A stretch of DNA of 64,000 nt from Glutamicibacter protophormiae. Its GTDB lineage: Bacteria; Actinomycetota; Actinomycetes; Actinomycetales; Micrococcaceae. Position numbers and translations under genes: made by a program. The notes below the pieces were generated by a model. That model made no database searches. It had not been told where the DNA came from and saw only the letters and a program-made list of their open reading frames with translations. The stretch lies in NCBI RefSeq assembly GCF_014647495.1, contig NZ_BMPH01000008.1:62001-126000 (forward strand), given 5' to 3'. The first letter of the stretch is position 1. Every line of letters begins with the position of its first letter. Shown here piece after piece: positions 33,798 through 43,839 of the stretch.

Positions 33798-34796
33798 ATG
33801 AAGCGCTTCACGGCTTTGAAATTCGCGGCCATCGCCGCCACCGGCGCCCTGGCACTGACCGCCTGCGGCAGCAATGACTCCGGCAGCAACGACGCAGCCA
33901 AGACCGACGAGCCGGTCAAGATCGGCATCGCCCAGTACGTCACCCACCCGTCCTTGGACGCCGTGGCCGCTGGCTTCAAGAAGGGCATGGAGAGCGCCGG
34001 CTACACCGGCGACAAGATCTCCTACGACGAGAACAACGCCCAGGCCGACCAGGCCACCAACACCTCGATGGTCGGTAAGCTGGCCTCGGACAGCGACATC
34101 GACCTGGTCCTGGCCATTGCCACCCCGACCGCCCAGGCCGCCGCCCAGGCGATCACCAGCATCCCGGTGGTCTTCTCCGCCGTCACCGATCCGGTGGACG
34201 CCAAGCTGGTGGCCTCCAACGAGGCCCCGGGCGGCAACGTCACCGGCACCTCGGACAAGAACCCGGTCAAGGAGCAGCTGGAGCTGCTCAAGGAGCTGGC
34301 TCCGGAAGCCAAGGACGTCGGGATCGTCTACTCCTCGGGCGAAGCGAACTCCGCAGTCCAGGTCCAGTGGGCCAAGGACGCCGCCGCCGAGCTGGGCCTG
34401 ACCATCAAGGAAGCCGCGATCTCCGCACCGAGCGAGGTCCAGCAGGCTGCCAGCTCGCTGGATGTCGACGCGTTCTACGTGCCAACCGACAATGCAGTGG
34501 TTTCCGCGCTGGAAGGCCTGCTGCAGACCGCCCAGTCCAAGAAGGTTCCGGTTATCTCCGCCGACGGCGAGTCCGTCAAGCGCGGCGCGACCGCCACCTA
34601 CGGCATCAACTACGAGAAGCTGGGCGAGCAGACCGCCGCCATGGCCGTGAAGATTCTCAAGGGCGAGGCCAAGCCGGCCGAGATGCCGGTTGAGACCATC
34701 TCGGAGGTTGAGCTGTACCTGAACGAGGAAGCTGCCAAGAAGGTCGGCATCGAGTTCTCGGACGACATGAAGTCGAAGGCCGTCGAGACCTACTAA
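33798..34796 (+). CDS. ABC transporter substrate-binding lipoprotein (ABC_sub_bind / TrpX-like)
   Basis: 332 residues from the ATG at 33798, with AAAGGAA upstream. A lipoprotein signal peptide ends in the lipobox L-T-A-C at residues 20-23, followed by a Ser/Asn/Asp linker. The mature part has the two-lobed fold of the ABC_sub_bind family (VKIGIAQYVTHPSLDAVAAG; VLAIATPTAQAAAQAITSIP; KKVPVISADGESVKRGATAT). The family imports aromatic amino acids in some Gram-positives, but the ligand here cannot be read. First gene of a three-gene importer. Confidence 0.88.
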   Translation: MKRFTALKFAAIAATGALALTACGSNDSGSNDAAKTDEPVKIGIAQYVTHPSLDAVAAGFKKGMESAGYTGDKISYDENNAQADQATNTSMVGKLASDSDIDLVLAIATPTAQAAAQAITSIPVVFSAVTDPVDAKLVASNEAPGGNVTGTSDKNPVKEQLELLKELAPEAKDVGIVYSSGEANSAVQVQWAKDAAAELGLTIKEAAISAPSEVQQAASSLDVDAFYVPTDNAVVSALEGLLQTAQSKKVPVISADGESVKRGATATYGINYEKLGEQTAAMAVKILKGEAKPAEMPVETISEVELYLNEEAAKKVGIEFSDDMKSKAVETY

Positions 34797-34821
34797 GGCT
34801 CGCCGGACCAAACCTGCGGCA

Positions 34822-34857
34822 CGAAGGCGGGGCGCGCACCATGCCGCCTCGCCTTCG
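34822..34857 (+). other. Intercistronic hairpin after the binding-protein gene
   Basis: CGAAGGCGGGGC pairs with GCCTCGCCTTCG (one G-U). There is no T-run. Such hairpins often stabilise the binding-protein mRNA or lower permease expression. Confidence 0.55.
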
Positions 34858-34899
34858 TCGCGACTACCCACAATTTTATGACAACTCAAGGATCCGAAC

Positions 34900-35820
34900 A
34901 TGATCACCGCAGTTGAACTCGGGCTGATTTACGCCATCATGGCGCTCGGGGTGTACCTGACCTTCCGCATTCTGGACTTTCCCGACCTGACCGTCGACGG
35001 CAGCTTCACCACCGGCGCCGCCGTGGCAGCTGTCAGCATCGTCAACGGGGTCAACCCCTGGTTGGCCACCCTGCTGGCGTTCCTCGCCGGCATGGCCGCA
35101 GGCGCCATCACCGGCCTGCTGCACACCAAAGGCAAGATCGACGGCCTGCTTGCAGGTATTCTCACGATGATCGCGCTGTACTCCATCAACCTGCGCATCA
35201 TGGGCAAGGCGAATACGCCGCTGCTGGGCGAGGACACGCTCATCAGCCCGATGCGCAACGCCGGCATCCTCGGCTCCTGGACCTCCATCGGCATCTTCTT
35301 CCTGGTCAGCCTGGTGCTGGTCGCGGCAGTGGTCTGGTTCCTGCACACCGAGATGGGCATGGCCATGCGCGCCACCGGCGACAACCAGGAAATGATCCGC
35401 TCCTTCGGCGTGAGCACCGACAACCAGAAGATCCTGGGCCTGGCGCTGTCCAACGGCCTGGTCGGCGTCTCCGGCGCGGTCGTGGCCCAGTACCAGGGCT
35501 TCGCCGACGTCGGCATGGGCATCGGCGTAATCCTGATCGGCCTGGCCTCGGTCATCGTCGGACAGGCGATCCTCACCCAGCGCTACATCTGGCTGGCCGC
35601 GCTGGCCGTCGTCATCGGCGCGGTGCTCTACCGCCTGGTCATCCAGCTGGCCCTGGTCGCCGGCCTGGAGGTCAACGACATGAAGCTGATTTCCGCCGTG
35701 CTGGTGGTTGTCGCCCTGCTGCTGCCGAAGTGGAAGGGCTTCCAGAAGATCGTGAAGTCCTTCAAACGCACCCCGGCGCCCGCCGCCGAATCCAAGGAAG
35801 AGGTTCGCACCAATGCTTGA
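34900..35820 (+). CDS. ABC transporter permease (TrpY-like, BPD_transp_2)
   Basis: 306 residues, ATG at 34900. About nine hydrophobic helices; the conserved start YAIMALGVYLTFRILDFPDL and TVDGSFTTGAA are hallmarks of permeases paired with ABC_sub_bind proteins, and ATGDNQEMIRSFGVSTDNQK is the cytoplasmic coupling loop. The Pro/Ala/Lys-rich tail overlaps the ATPase gene by 8 bases. Confidence 0.88.
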   Translation: MITAVELGLIYAIMALGVYLTFRILDFPDLTVDGSFTTGAAVAAVSIVNGVNPWLATLLAFLAGMAAGAITGLLHTKGKIDGLLAGILTMIALYSINLRIMGKANTPLLGEDTLISPMRNAGILGSWTSIGIFFLVSLVLVAAVVWFLHTEMGMAMRATGDNQEMIRSFGVSTDNQKILGLALSNGLVGVSGAVVAQYQGFADVGMGIGVILIGLASVIVGQAILTQRYIWLAALAVVIGAVLYRLVIQLALVAGLEVNDMKLISAVLVVVALLLPKWKGFQKIVKSFKRTPAPAAESKEEVRTNA

Positions 35821-36604
35821 GATCAAGAACCTGTCCCGCACGTTCTTCCCCGGCACGGTGAATGAACGCAAGGCGCTGCGCAATATCAACCTGACCCTGG
35901 GCGACGGCGAATTCGTCACCGTGATCGGCTCCAACGGCGCCGGCAAGTCGACGGTGCTGAACATGGTCGCCGGCAAGCTGCAGCCGGACGTGGGCTCGGT
36001 GACCATCGCCGGGAAGAACGTCACCAAGATGGCCGACTTCCGCCGCGCCAAGTACATCGGCCGCGTGTTCCAGGATCCGATGGCCGGCACCGCGCCGACC
36101 ATGTCGATCGAGGAGAACATGGCCCTGGCCTACGCCCGCGGACGCTTCCGCGGACTGGGCGCAGGCGTCGGGGCCAAGCGCCGCGAGCTGTTCGTGGAGG
36201 AGCTGAAGTCCCTGGAGCTCGGGCTCGAAAACCGCCTGAAGACCAAGGTCGGCCTGCTTTCCGGCGGCCAGCGCCAGGCGCTGAGCCTGCTCATGGCCAC
36301 GTTCTCGGAGCCGAAGATCCTGCTGCTCGACGAGCACACGGCCGCGCTGGACCCGCAGCGCGCCGCGCTGGTGTCGCGCCTGACCAACCAGATCGTCGAA
36401 CGCCACCAGCTGACCACGCTGATGGTCACGCACAACATGGAGCAAGCGCTGCAACTGGGCACGCGCCTGATCATGATGCACGACGGGCAGATCATCCTGG
36501 ACCTGGATTCCGAGCAGAAGCAGCAGATGACAGTCAAGGACCTGCTGGGCGAGTTCGAGAAGATCAAGGGCGCCCAGCTCGATGACCGCACCATGCTGCA
36601 GTAG
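35813..36604 (+). CDS. ABC transporter ATP-binding protein (TrpZ-like)
   Basis: 263 residues, ATG at 35813 inside the end of the permease gene. Walker A GSNGAGKST (about 38-46), Q-loop GRVFQDPMAGTAPT, signature LLSGGQRQALSL, Walker B ILLLDEHTAALDP (His in place of the usual Pro, as is common in this subfamily) and switch VTHNMEQAL. Third gene of the importer; a strong terminator follows. Confidence 0.9.
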   Translation: MLEIKNLSRTFFPGTVNERKALRNINLTLGDGEFVTVIGSNGAGKSTVLNMVAGKLQPDVGSVTIAGKNVTKMADFRRAKYIGRVFQDPMAGTAPTMSIEENMALAYARGRFRGLGAGVGAKRRELFVEELKSLELGLENRLKTKVGLLSGGQRQALSLLMATFSEPKILLLDEHTAALDPQRAALVSRLTNQIVERHQLTTLMVTHNMEQALQLGTRLIMMHDGQIILDLDSEQKQQMTVKDLLGEFEKIKGAQLDDRTMLQ

Positions 36605-36627
36605 CAGCCAGCGTCGCTGAACCGACC

Positions 36628-36670
36628 ACGGCCCCGCCGGAGGAGGAAAACTCCTCGCCGGCGGGGCCGT
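36628..36670 (+). terminator. Terminator of the ABC operon
   Basis: ACGGCCCCGCCGG (36628-36640) pairs with CCGGCGGGGCCGT (36658-36670), with an inner AGGAG/CTCCT stem and an A-rich loop. The tail is CGTCGTTCCC. Confidence 0.8.
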
Positions 36671-36681
36671 CGTCGTTCCCG

Positions 36682-36708
36682 ATCCACCCGGGAGGCGCCC
36701 GGGTGGAT
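36682..36708. terminator. Additional GC-rich hairpin
   Basis: ATCCACCCGGG/CCCGGGTGGAT, a perfect 11-bp stem with loop AGGCG. It lies between the terminators of the two convergent units and probably acts as a back-up for one of them. Confidence 0.5.
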
Positions 36709-36709
36709 G

Positions 36710-36749
36710 CAAAAAACCGCAGGTCCCGGCGTAAACCAGGACCTGCGGT
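36710..36749 (-). terminator. Terminator of tRNA-Arg
   Basis: On the minus strand, ACCGCAGGTCC pairs with GGACCTGCGGT and is followed by six T. It ends transcription of the tRNA gene. Confidence 0.85.
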
Positions 36750-36753
36750 GAGG

Positions 36754-36829
36754 TGGTGCCCCTGAAAGGAATCGAACCTTCGGCCTTCTGCTCCGGAGGC
36801 AGACGCTCTATCCACTGAGCTACAGAGGC
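36754..36829 (-). tRNA. tRNA-Arg (anticodon CCG)
   Basis: The minus strand begins GCCTCTGTAGCTCAGTGG. The acceptor stem GCCTCTG pairs with CAGGGGC (36758-36764), followed by discriminator A and an encoded CCA. The anticodon arm reads TCTGC-CTCCGGA-GCAGA, so the anticodon is CCG, reading CGG. The T-arm has GGTTCGAATCC. It is divergent from argS, the synthetase that charges it. Confidence 0.95.
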
Positions 36830-36969
36830 GTGTTGCTGGGCAACGAAAAAATACTATCAGGTCGCAACGCCAAACGTGGAATCCGCGCCAGCGGCCGCTG
36901 GCGCGCCGAATGCCTACATGATCACAGCCTGCAGCGTCATGAATGCCCATGGCGCGCGCGAAAAACCGG

Positions 36970-36982
36970 TAGTCTTGATGGG
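36970..36982 (+). promoter_or_regulatory. Candidate -10 for leaderless argS
   Basis: TAGTCT (36970-36975) is followed after 6 bases by the GTG start of argS at 36982, and there is no purine-rich ribosome site between. This spacing is that of a leaderless transcript. No clear -35. Confidence 0.4.
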
Positions 36983-38625
36983 TGACTCCTGAAGAACTCT
37001 CCGCAGCAATATCCGCATGCCTCACCCAGGCCGTAGCAGCCGGCGAAATCTCCGTCGACATCCCCGACGTCGTGCGCGTGGAGCGACCCAAGAGCCGTGA
37101 ACACGGCGACTGGGCGACCAACATCGCGCTCCAGCTGGGCAAGAAGGCCGGCATGGCCCCACGCGACTTCGCGCAGCTGCTGGCCAACCGCCTGGCAGAG
37201 GTACCGGGAGTCGGCGCCGTGGACATCGCAGGCCCCGGCTTCCTGAACATCACCCTTGACGCCGCCGCCGCCGGCGAGCTGGCCCGCACCATCGTCGAGG
37301 CCGGCAAGGCCTACGGCACCAACAACTCCCTGGCCGGCCACGTGGTCAACATGGAGTTCGTCTCCGCGAACCCGACCGGCCCGCTGCACATCGGCCACAC
37401 CCGCTGGGCCGCGTTGGGCGACGCGATCGCCCGCGTGCTGCGCGCCTCCGGCGCTGACGTCACCAGCGAGTACTACATCAACGACGCCGGCAACCAGATG
37501 AACGTGTTCGCCCGTTCGGTCTACAACCGCATGCACGGCCTGCCGGTGCCCGAAGGCGGCTACCCGGGCGAGTACATCAAGGAACTGGCCGACAGCGTCG
37601 AGGCCGAAGCCCCTCAGCTGAAGGGCCTGGACGAGGAAACCGCGCTGCCGCAGATCCGCGAGCTGGCCTACGTCGCGCAGATGGCCGACATCAAGAAGAC
37701 CCTGGCGGACTTCGGGGTGAGCTTCGACGTGTTCTTCTCGGAGACCTCCCTGCACGAGGGAGGGGCCGTGGCAGACGCCGTGGCGCGTCTGCGCGAGCAA
37801 GGCCATATCTTCGACGAAGAGGGCGCCGTCTGGCTGCGCACCACCGACTTCGGCGACGACAAGGACCGCGTGCTGATCCGCGCGAACGGCGAGCCAACCT
37901 ACTTCGCCGCCGACGCCGCCTACTACCTGTCCAAGAAGGACCGCGGCTTCACCGAGAAGATCTACCTGCTCGGCGCCGACCACCACGGCTACGTCAATCG
38001 CCTGAAGGCCATCGCCGCTTGCGCCGGCGACGACAAGGAAAAGAACATCGAGGTGCTGATCGGCCAGCTGATCAGCGTGAACGGGGCGAAGCTGTCCAAG
38101 CGCGCGGGCAACATCATCGAGCTGCGCGACCTGATCGACTGGCTGGGCGCCGACGCGCTGCGCTACTCGCTGGGCCGCTTCCCTGCCGATTCGCCGATCG
38201 CGCTGGACCCGGAGCAGTTGAAGAAGAACACCAACGACAACCCGGTGTTCTACGTGCAGTACGCCCACGCGCGCTCCGCTGCCGCGGCCCGCAACGCCGC
38301 GGAGAAAAACGTCACCCGCGAGTCCTTCGACGCCGGCGAGCTGACCGACCCGACCGAAAACGAGCTGCTGGCCGTGCTCGGCCAGTTCCCCTCGGTGGTC
38401 GCCGGCGCCGCGGAGTTCCGCGAACCGCACCGCATCGCCCGCTACCTGGAGCAGGTCGCCGGCGCCTACCACTCGTGGTACGCCGCCACCCGCATCACCC
38501 CGATCGGCGAGGACACGAACGTGCTGCCGGTGCACTCCGCGCGCCTGTGGCTCAACGACGCAACCACCACCGTCCTGGCCAACGGCCTGGAACTGCTGGG
38601 CGTATCCGCCCCGGAGAGGATGTAA
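36982..38625 (+). CDS. argS: Arginyl-tRNA synthetase
   Basis: 547 residues, GTG start. Class I synthetase: HIGH motif in PTGPLHIGHTRWA, KMSKS-like GAKLSKRAGN, an N-terminal Add1 domain and a C-terminal DALR anticodon-binding domain (ARSAAAARNAAEKN onward). It charges tRNA-Arg; tRNA-Arg(CCG) lies just upstream on the other strand. It leads the argS-lysA-hom-thrC-thrB-rho string, a conserved order in actinobacteria. Confidence 0.96.
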   Translation: MTPEELSAAISACLTQAVAAGEISVDIPDVVRVERPKSREHGDWATNIALQLGKKAGMAPRDFAQLLANRLAEVPGVGAVDIAGPGFLNITLDAAAAGELARTIVEAGKAYGTNNSLAGHVVNMEFVSANPTGPLHIGHTRWAALGDAIARVLRASGADVTSEYYINDAGNQMNVFARSVYNRMHGLPVPEGGYPGEYIKELADSVEAEAPQLKGLDEETALPQIRELAYVAQMADIKKTLADFGVSFDVFFSETSLHEGGAVADAVARLREQGHIFDEEGAVWLRTTDFGDDKDRVLIRANGEPTYFAADAAYYLSKKDRGFTEKIYLLGADHHGYVNRLKAIAACAGDDKEKNIEVLIGQLISVNGAKLSKRAGNIIELRDLIDWLGADALRYSLGRFPADSPIALDPEQLKKNTNDNPVFYVQYAHARSAAAARNAAEKNVTRESFDAGELTDPTENELLAVLGQFPSVVAGAAEFREPHRIARYLEQVAGAYHSWYAATRITPIGEDTNVLPVHSARLWLNDATTTVLANGLELLGVSAPERM

Positions 38626-38631
38626 TACCCT

Positions 38632-40053
38632 ATGGCAGCATCGCCGCTGGCTCCTGCTTGGCTGAATTTCCCGAACGACGTTAACGCGCTGCGCGAGATC
38701 GAATGGGCCACAGGCGTGGCCCGCGGCGCCGACGGCCAGCTGGCCGTGCAGGGCATCCCCGTCTCCCGGCTGGCCGAAGAATTCGGCACCCCGCTGTTCG
38801 TGCTCGACGAGAACGACTTCCGCGCCCGCGCCGCCGGCTTCAAGGCAGCGTTCGACGCCGCCTTCAAGGACCTGTGCGGCGGGGTGGATGTGTACTACGC
38901 CGGCAAGGCGTTCTTGTGCACCGAGGTCGCCCGATGGGTGACCGCCGAGGGGCTGCGCCTGGACACCTGCTCCGGCGGCGAGCTGGCCGTGGCCGCCGCG
39001 GCCGGGGTGCCGGGGGAGAACCTCTCGCTGCACGGCAACAACAAGTCCGCAGCGGAGATCACCCGCGCCATCGAGACCGGCGTGGGCCGCATCGTGGTGG
39101 ACTCGCTGGACGAGCTTCAGCGCGTGACCCGCATCGCCGACGCGCTGGGCCGGCAGGCCAACGTGATGCTGCGCATCACCCCGGGTGTGCACGCCTCCAC
39201 CCACGAGGCCATCGCCACCGCCCACGAGGACCAGAAGTTCGGCCTGTCCATCCTGGCCAACGATTCTGGCACCTCCCCGGCGCTGGCCGCCGTGGCCCGC
39301 GCCCTGGACGCGGAGCACGTGAACCTGCTGGGCCTGCACGCGCACATCGGCTCGCAGATCTTCGAGGCCGAGGGCTTCGCCATGGCCGCGCGCACCATGC
39401 TCGGCATCCTGGCGCAGATCCGCCAGATCCACGGCGTGCAGCTGGGCGAACTGGACCTCGGCGGCGGCTACGGCATCGCCTACACCAGTGAGGACCACCC
39501 CTCCACCCCGGTGAAGCTGGCCGCGCAGATGGCGCAGGTCGTTTCCGCCACCTGCGCCGAGCTTCAGCTGGACTGCCCGCGCATCTCTATCGAGCCGGGC
39601 CGCGCCATCGCCGGACCCTCGACCTTCACCCTCTACGAGGCAGGGGTGCGCAAGGACGTCCAGGTCGAGGACGCCGCCGGCACCCTGCATCCGCGCCGCT
39701 ACGTTTCGGTGGACGGCGGCATGAGCGACAACCCGCGCCCGGTGCTCTACGACGCGCAGTACACCGCGGTGCTGGCTGGCCGTATGACGCAAAGCGACGC
39801 AATTATTTCTCGCGTAGTTGGGAAACACTGCGAGTCAGGTGACATAGTCGTGAAGGACGTTTACCTGCCCGAAGACCTTGCCGCCGGCGATCTGCTCGCC
39901 GTTCCGGCGACCGGCGCCTACTGCTGGGCCCTGTCGAGCAACTACAACTACCTCACCCGCCCCGCGGTGGTAGCCGTGCGCGACGGCGAAGCCCGTCTGA
40001 TCGTGCGCAGGGAAACGGAAGCTGATTTGTTGGCCCGCGACATGGGAGTTTAA
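38632..40053 (+). CDS. lysA: Diaminopimelate decarboxylase
   Basis: 473 residues, ATG at 38632, 6 bases after argS. Last step of lysine synthesis, removing CO2 from meso-diaminopimelate. PLP lysine K92 in VYYAGKAFLC; the Gly loop GELDLGGGYGIAY; EPGRAIAGP; and the C-terminal catalytic Cys in GKHCESGDIVVKD. Length is slightly above the family's usual 420-450 owing to an N-terminal extension. It directly abuts hom. Confidence 0.96.
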   Translation: MAASPLAPAWLNFPNDVNALREIEWATGVARGADGQLAVQGIPVSRLAEEFGTPLFVLDENDFRARAAGFKAAFDAAFKDLCGGVDVYYAGKAFLCTEVARWVTAEGLRLDTCSGGELAVAAAAGVPGENLSLHGNNKSAAEITRAIETGVGRIVVDSLDELQRVTRIADALGRQANVMLRITPGVHASTHEAIATAHEDQKFGLSILANDSGTSPALAAVARALDAEHVNLLGLHAHIGSQIFEAEGFAMAARTMLGILAQIRQIHGVQLGELDLGGGYGIAYTSEDHPSTPVKLAAQMAQVVSATCAELQLDCPRISIEPGRAIAGPSTFTLYEAGVRKDVQVEDAAGTLHPRRYVSVDGGMSDNPRPVLYDAQYTAVLAGRMTQSDAIISRVVGKHCESGDIVVKDVYLPEDLAAGDLLAVPATGAYCWALSSNYNYLTRPAVVAVRDGEARLIVRRETEADLLARDMGV

Positions 40054-41343
40054 TTGACCGCTGAAAAGAGCCTGAAGGTCGCCCTGCTGGGCTGCGGCAC
40101 GGTCGGCGCGCAGGTCGCGCGGATCCTGCGCGAGGACGCGGCGGCGCTGGCCGACCGCAGCGGCGCGAAGCTGGAGCTGATCGGCATCGCCGTGCGCAAC
40201 ACCGCCTCGAAGCGCGACGTGGAGCTGCCCGCGGACCTGTTCACCACCGACGCGAATGCGCTGATCGACCAGGCCGACGTGGTCATCGAGCTGCTCGGCG
40301 GCCTGCAGCCGGCCGGGGACTACATCGCCCGGGCGCTGAAGCGCGGGGCCAGCGTGATCACCGGCAACAAGGCGCTGATCGCCGCCCAGGGCGCGCAGCT
40401 GAACGCGCTGGCCGCCGGGAATGGCGCCCAGCTGCGCTACGAGGCCGCGGTGGCCGGGGCCATCCCGATCCTGCGCCCGATCGCCGATTCGCTGGCCGGA
40501 GACCACATCACCAAGGTGATGGGCATCGTCAACGGCACCACGAACTTCATCCTCGACGCCATGGACTCCACCGGCGCGGCCTTCGACGACGTGCTCGCCG
40601 AGGCCCAGGCGCTGGGCTACGCGGAGGCCGATCCGACCGCCGACGTGGGCGGGCACGACGCCGCCGCGAAGGCCGCGATCCTCGCCTCGCTGGCGTTCCA
40701 CACCACCGTCACCTCGGACCAGGTGCACACCGAGGGCATCACGCAGGTGACCGCCGCCGACGTGGCCGCCGCCGCCGAGGCCGGCTACGTCATCAAGCTG
40801 CTGGCGATCGCCCAGAACGCAGAAGCCGGCGTCTCGGTGCGCGTCTACCCGTCGCTGATCAAGCGCAGCCACCCGCTGGCCAGCGTGCGCGGCGCGTTCA
40901 ACGCCGTGTTCGTCGAGGCAGAAAACGCCGGGGACCTGATGTTCTACGGTGCCGGCGCGGGCGGCAACCCGACCGCTTCGGCCGTCATGGGCGACGTCAT
41001 CGCCGTGGCCCGCCAGCTGGCCGCCGGGGCCCCGCTGCCCTGCGGCTCGGCGGACCAGCCGGTGAACCTGCTGGACTTCGATGCGATCACCACCAGCTAC
41101 TGGATCGGCCTGTCGGTCAAGGACCAGCCCGGCGTGCTGGCGAGCATCGCCGCGGTCTTCGGCGAGCACGGCGTCTCGATCGAATCCATGAGCCAGCACA
41201 GCGATGCCGACGGCGAGGGCTCCGCGCTGCGCATCCTGACCCACCGGGGCACCGAAGCGGCCCTGCGCACCACCGTCGACGCCGTCGCGGCGCTGGACTC
41301 GGTGCACTCTGTTACATCCGTTATGCGAGTTGAAGGAAACTAA
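40054..41343 (+). CDS. hom: Homoserine dehydrogenase
   Basis: 429 residues, TTG start immediately after the lysA stop, with no gap. NAD(P)-dependent reduction of aspartate semialdehyde to homoserine. Seen: the nucleotide loop [34 protein letters not shown] and [16 protein letters not shown] for the substrate site, and a C-terminal ACT domain (about 347-425; [20 protein letters not shown]) that gives threonine feedback inhibition in relatives. Confidence 0.96.
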   Translation: MTAEKSLKVALLGCGTVGAQVARILREDAAALADRSGAKLELIGIAVRNTASKRDVELPADLFTTDANALIDQADVVIELLGGLQPAGDYIARALKRGASVITGNKALIAAQGAQLNALAAGNGAQLRYEAAVAGAIPILRPIADSLAGDHITKVMGIVNGTTNFILDAMDSTGAAFDDVLAEAQALGYAEADPTADVGGHDAAAKAAILASLAFHTTVTSDQVHTEGITQVTAADVAAAAEAGYVIKLLAIAQNAEAGVSVRVYPSLIKRSHPLASVRGAFNAVFVEAENAGDLMFYGAGAGGNPTASAVMGDVIAVARQLAAGAPLPCGSADQPVNLLDFDAITTSYWIGLSVKDQPGVLASIAAVFGEHGVSIESMSQHSDADGEGSALRILTHRGTEAALRTTVDAVAALDSVHSVTSVMRVEGN

Positions 41344-41344
41344 C

Positions 41345-42445
41345 GTGGCCCACCAGTGGCGCGGAGTCATCCGCGAATATGCCGACCGTCTGCCAGTAGA
41401 CGAGAACACCAAGATCATCACGCTCGGAGAGGGCGGCACCCCGCTCGTCTTCGCCCCGGCGCTCTCGGAGCTGACCGGCAGCGAGGTGTACCTGAAGGTC
41501 GAGGGCATGAACCCGACCGGGTCCTTCAAGGACCGCGGCATGACCATGGCGATGACCGCCGCGGTCGCCGCCGGCGCCAAGGCCGTGGTGTGCGCCTCCA
41601 CCGGCAACACCTCCGCCTCCGCCGCGGCCTACGCCACCCAGGCCGGGCTGAAATGCGCGGTGCTTGTGCCGGACGGCAAGATCTCCATGGGCAAGCTGTC
41701 CCAGGCGATCGCGCACGGCGCGGACATCATCCAGATCGACGGCAACTTCGACAACTGCCTGGAGGTCGCCCGCAAGCTGTCCGAGAACTACCCGGTGTTC
41801 CTGGTCAACTCGGTGAACCCGGCTCGCATCCAGGGCCAGAAGACCGGCGCGTTCGAGGTCGTCGACTTCCTGGGCGACGCCCCGGACTACCATGTGCTGC
41901 CGGTGGGCAACGCGGGCAACATCACCGCCTACTGGAAGGGCTACAAGGAGTACGCCTCCGAGTTCACCAACCAGGCCGGCGCCGTGCTCGCACCGGTGTC
42001 CACCAAGACCCCGATCATGTGGGGCTTCCAGGCCGCCGGCGCCGCGCCGATCGTGCTGGGCCACCCGGTGACCGAGCCGGACACCGTCGCCACCGCCATC
42101 CGCATCGGCAACCCCGCCTCCTGGGCCCAGGCCGAGGAAGCGCGCGACGAGTCCGGCGGCATCATCGACTCGGTGACCGATGAGGAAATCCTCGCCGCGC
42201 ACCGCTGGCTCTCCTCCCGCGAGGGCGTCTTCGTGGAGCCGGGCTCCGCGGCCGGCGTCGCGGGTCTGATCAAGCACCACGCCGTCGGCAACGTGCCAGC
42301 CGGCAAGAAGATCGTGATTACCGTGACCGGCCACGGCCTGAAGGACCCGGACTGGGCCCTGAAGCAGGCCGACGGCTCGGCCGTCGCCCCGACCAAGGTC
42401 GGCTTCGACGTCGTGGAAGTCGCCACCGCACTGGGCCTGTCCTAG
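41345..42445 (+). CDS. thrC: Threonine synthase
   Basis: 366 residues from the GTG at 41345, with GAAGGAAA in the end of hom as ribosome site. PLP enzyme converting O-phosphohomoserine to threonine. PLP lysine K62 in [14 protein letters not shown]; phosphate loop [27 protein letters not shown]. The short length marks the compact actinobacterial class. Start is one base after the hom stop. Confidence 0.96.
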   Translation: MAHQWRGVIREYADRLPVDENTKIITLGEGGTPLVFAPALSELTGSEVYLKVEGMNPTGSFKDRGMTMAMTAAVAAGAKAVVCASTGNTSASAAAYATQAGLKCAVLVPDGKISMGKLSQAIAHGADIIQIDGNFDNCLEVARKLSENYPVFLVNSVNPARIQGQKTGAFEVVDFLGDAPDYHVLPVGNAGNITAYWKGYKEYASEFTNQAGAVLAPVSTKTPIMWGFQAAGAAPIVLGHPVTEPDTVATAIRIGNPASWAQAEEARDESGGIIDSVTDEEILAAHRWLSSREGVFVEPGSAAGVAGLIKHHAVGNVPAGKKIVITVTGHGLKDPDWALKQADGSAVAPTKVGFDVVEVATALGLS

Positions 42446-42463
42446 ACGCCGCCCGCTGCCTGC

Positions 42464-42510
42464 CGGCCCGTCGCAGCCGCACCGGCACCCGGTGCGGCCG
42501 CGGCGGGCCG
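42464..42510 (+). other. Intercistronic hairpin thrC-thrB
   Basis: CGGCCCG/CGGGCCG encloses GCCGCACC/GGTGCGGC. There is no T-run, so it may be an mRNA-stability or attenuation element rather than a full terminator. Confidence 0.5.
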
Positions 42511-42571
42511 CTGCACGTTCCGGCTCCGGCCGCCCGCCAACCACCGCAAGCTCAACACCTCGAAGGAACCC

Positions 42572-43501
42572 ATGCAGCAGATCGCCCTGGGCCAGCACCT
42601 GATCGTCGCCCCTCCCGCCACCACCGCGAACCTCGGACCAGGGTTCGACTCGCTGGGCCTCGCGCTGGAATTCCGCGACCGGCTGGAGATCCGCACCGCG
42701 CAGCGCAGCACGGTGGAGATCAGCGGCGACGGGGCCGAAAGCCTGCCGCGTGACGAATCCCACTTGATCATCCGCGAGATGCACCGCTACTGGGAACAGC
42801 GCGGCTTCGCTCCGGCCGGCATCGAGCTGCAGGCAACCAACAACATCCCGCACGCCCGCGGCATGGGTTCCTCCGCCGCCGCGATCGTCGCCGCCTATGC
42901 GACGGCCGATGCGCTGCTGCCGGCCGCCGAGCGCGGGGGACTGGACGCGGTCTTCCAGGCCGCCGCCGCGTGGGAAGGTCACCCGGACAATGTGGCTCCG
43001 GCGGTGTACGGCGGATTGAGCATCTCCGCGACCAACGCCGACGGGACCTTCAGCTGCGCGCTGGTTCCGGTGCACGCACAGGTCCGCGCGGTGCTGGCCA
43101 TCCCGTCCAACGGCCTGTCCACCGAGGTGGCCCGCGGGGTGCTGCCGGCGCAGATCGACCACGCCGAAGCCGCGGCGAACACCGCCTCCGGCGCGCTGCT
43201 GATCCACGCGCTGAGCAATGACCCGGCCTATCTGCTCGCCGGCACCGTCGACTACCTGCACCAGTCCTACCGCGCGGCTTCCATGCCGGAAAGCAGCGCG
43301 CTGATCGCGCTGCTGCGCGAGAACCAGCTGGCCGCGGTGGTCTCCGGGGCGGGGCCGACGGTGCTCGCGCTGGTGGCCGGGGAGCAGCAGGAGCAGCAGG
43401 CGCGTAAGCTCATCGAGCAGTTCTCCGCACAATCTGCGGTGTCCTGGCGTGCTGAGTTTCCGCGGCTGGCCGCCAACGGTGTTACAGTAGAAGTGCTGTA
43501 G
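42572..43501 (+). CDS. thrB: Homoserine kinase
   Basis: 309 residues, ATG at 42572 with CGAAGGAAC upstream. GHMP kinase phosphorylating homoserine. N-terminal PATTANLGPGFDSLGLALEF, the ATP loop PHARGMGSSAAAIVAAYATA, and the C-terminal SGAGPTVLALV. It completes hom-thrC-thrB; threonine thus made from aspartate semialdehyde in three adjacent genes. Confidence 0.95.
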   Translation: MQQIALGQHLIVAPPATTANLGPGFDSLGLALEFRDRLEIRTAQRSTVEISGDGAESLPRDESHLIIREMHRYWEQRGFAPAGIELQATNNIPHARGMGSSAAAIVAAYATADALLPAAERGGLDAVFQAAAAWEGHPDNVAPAVYGGLSISATNADGTFSCALVPVHAQVRAVLAIPSNGLSTEVARGVLPAQIDHAEAAANTASGALLIHALSNDPAYLLAGTVDYLHQSYRAASMPESSALIALLRENQLAAVVSGAGPTVLALVAGEQQEQQARKLIEQFSAQSAVSWRAEFPRLAANGVTVEVL

Positions 43502-43839
43502 CACTCAAGGCAGACCGGATCATGCGGGCGCCAGCCCGATGATGAACCTTATGGCGAGTGCTGAAGCGGAAGCGATCGGTGCACAGTGCCTGTCGCAGCC
43601 GTCCAGCCGTTCCGGATTTTTCCTGCAGCTCGCAGCACCCTTGATATCCCACATCCATGCACAGTCGTGTCGTCGAGATATCAGCTTTTCAAACCCCGTG
43701 TACCGCCATCACCGGTCAGACCTGAAGGCGGGACGGGTTTTCGTTGGAACAGCCTCCCATTCTGGGCGGCAACACCTCATATTTACGGCACAGTGGGACT
43801 GCCGCAAGCAGCCCATCCTACTAGTCAGAAGGAACTTTC
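43502..43839 (+). other. Long rho leader region
   Basis: 338 bases between thrB and rho. An imperfect hairpin ATCAT-CGGGC/GCCCG-ATGAT with one bulge (43519-43542) may end thrB or fold in the leader. An open frame of 108 codons from 43539 ends 26 bases inside rho but has no ribosome site and no recognisable product. Long leaders with Rho-dependent autoregulation are known for rho genes; here that is inference. Confidence 0.5.

Noticed and set aside
36937-39828. Open frame of 963 codons on the minus strand
   Set aside because: Shadow of argS and lysA.
42464-42510. Hairpin thrC-thrB as a true terminator
   Set aside because: No T-run, and thrB lies 61 bases downstream with its own ribosome site; more likely a stability element within one operon.
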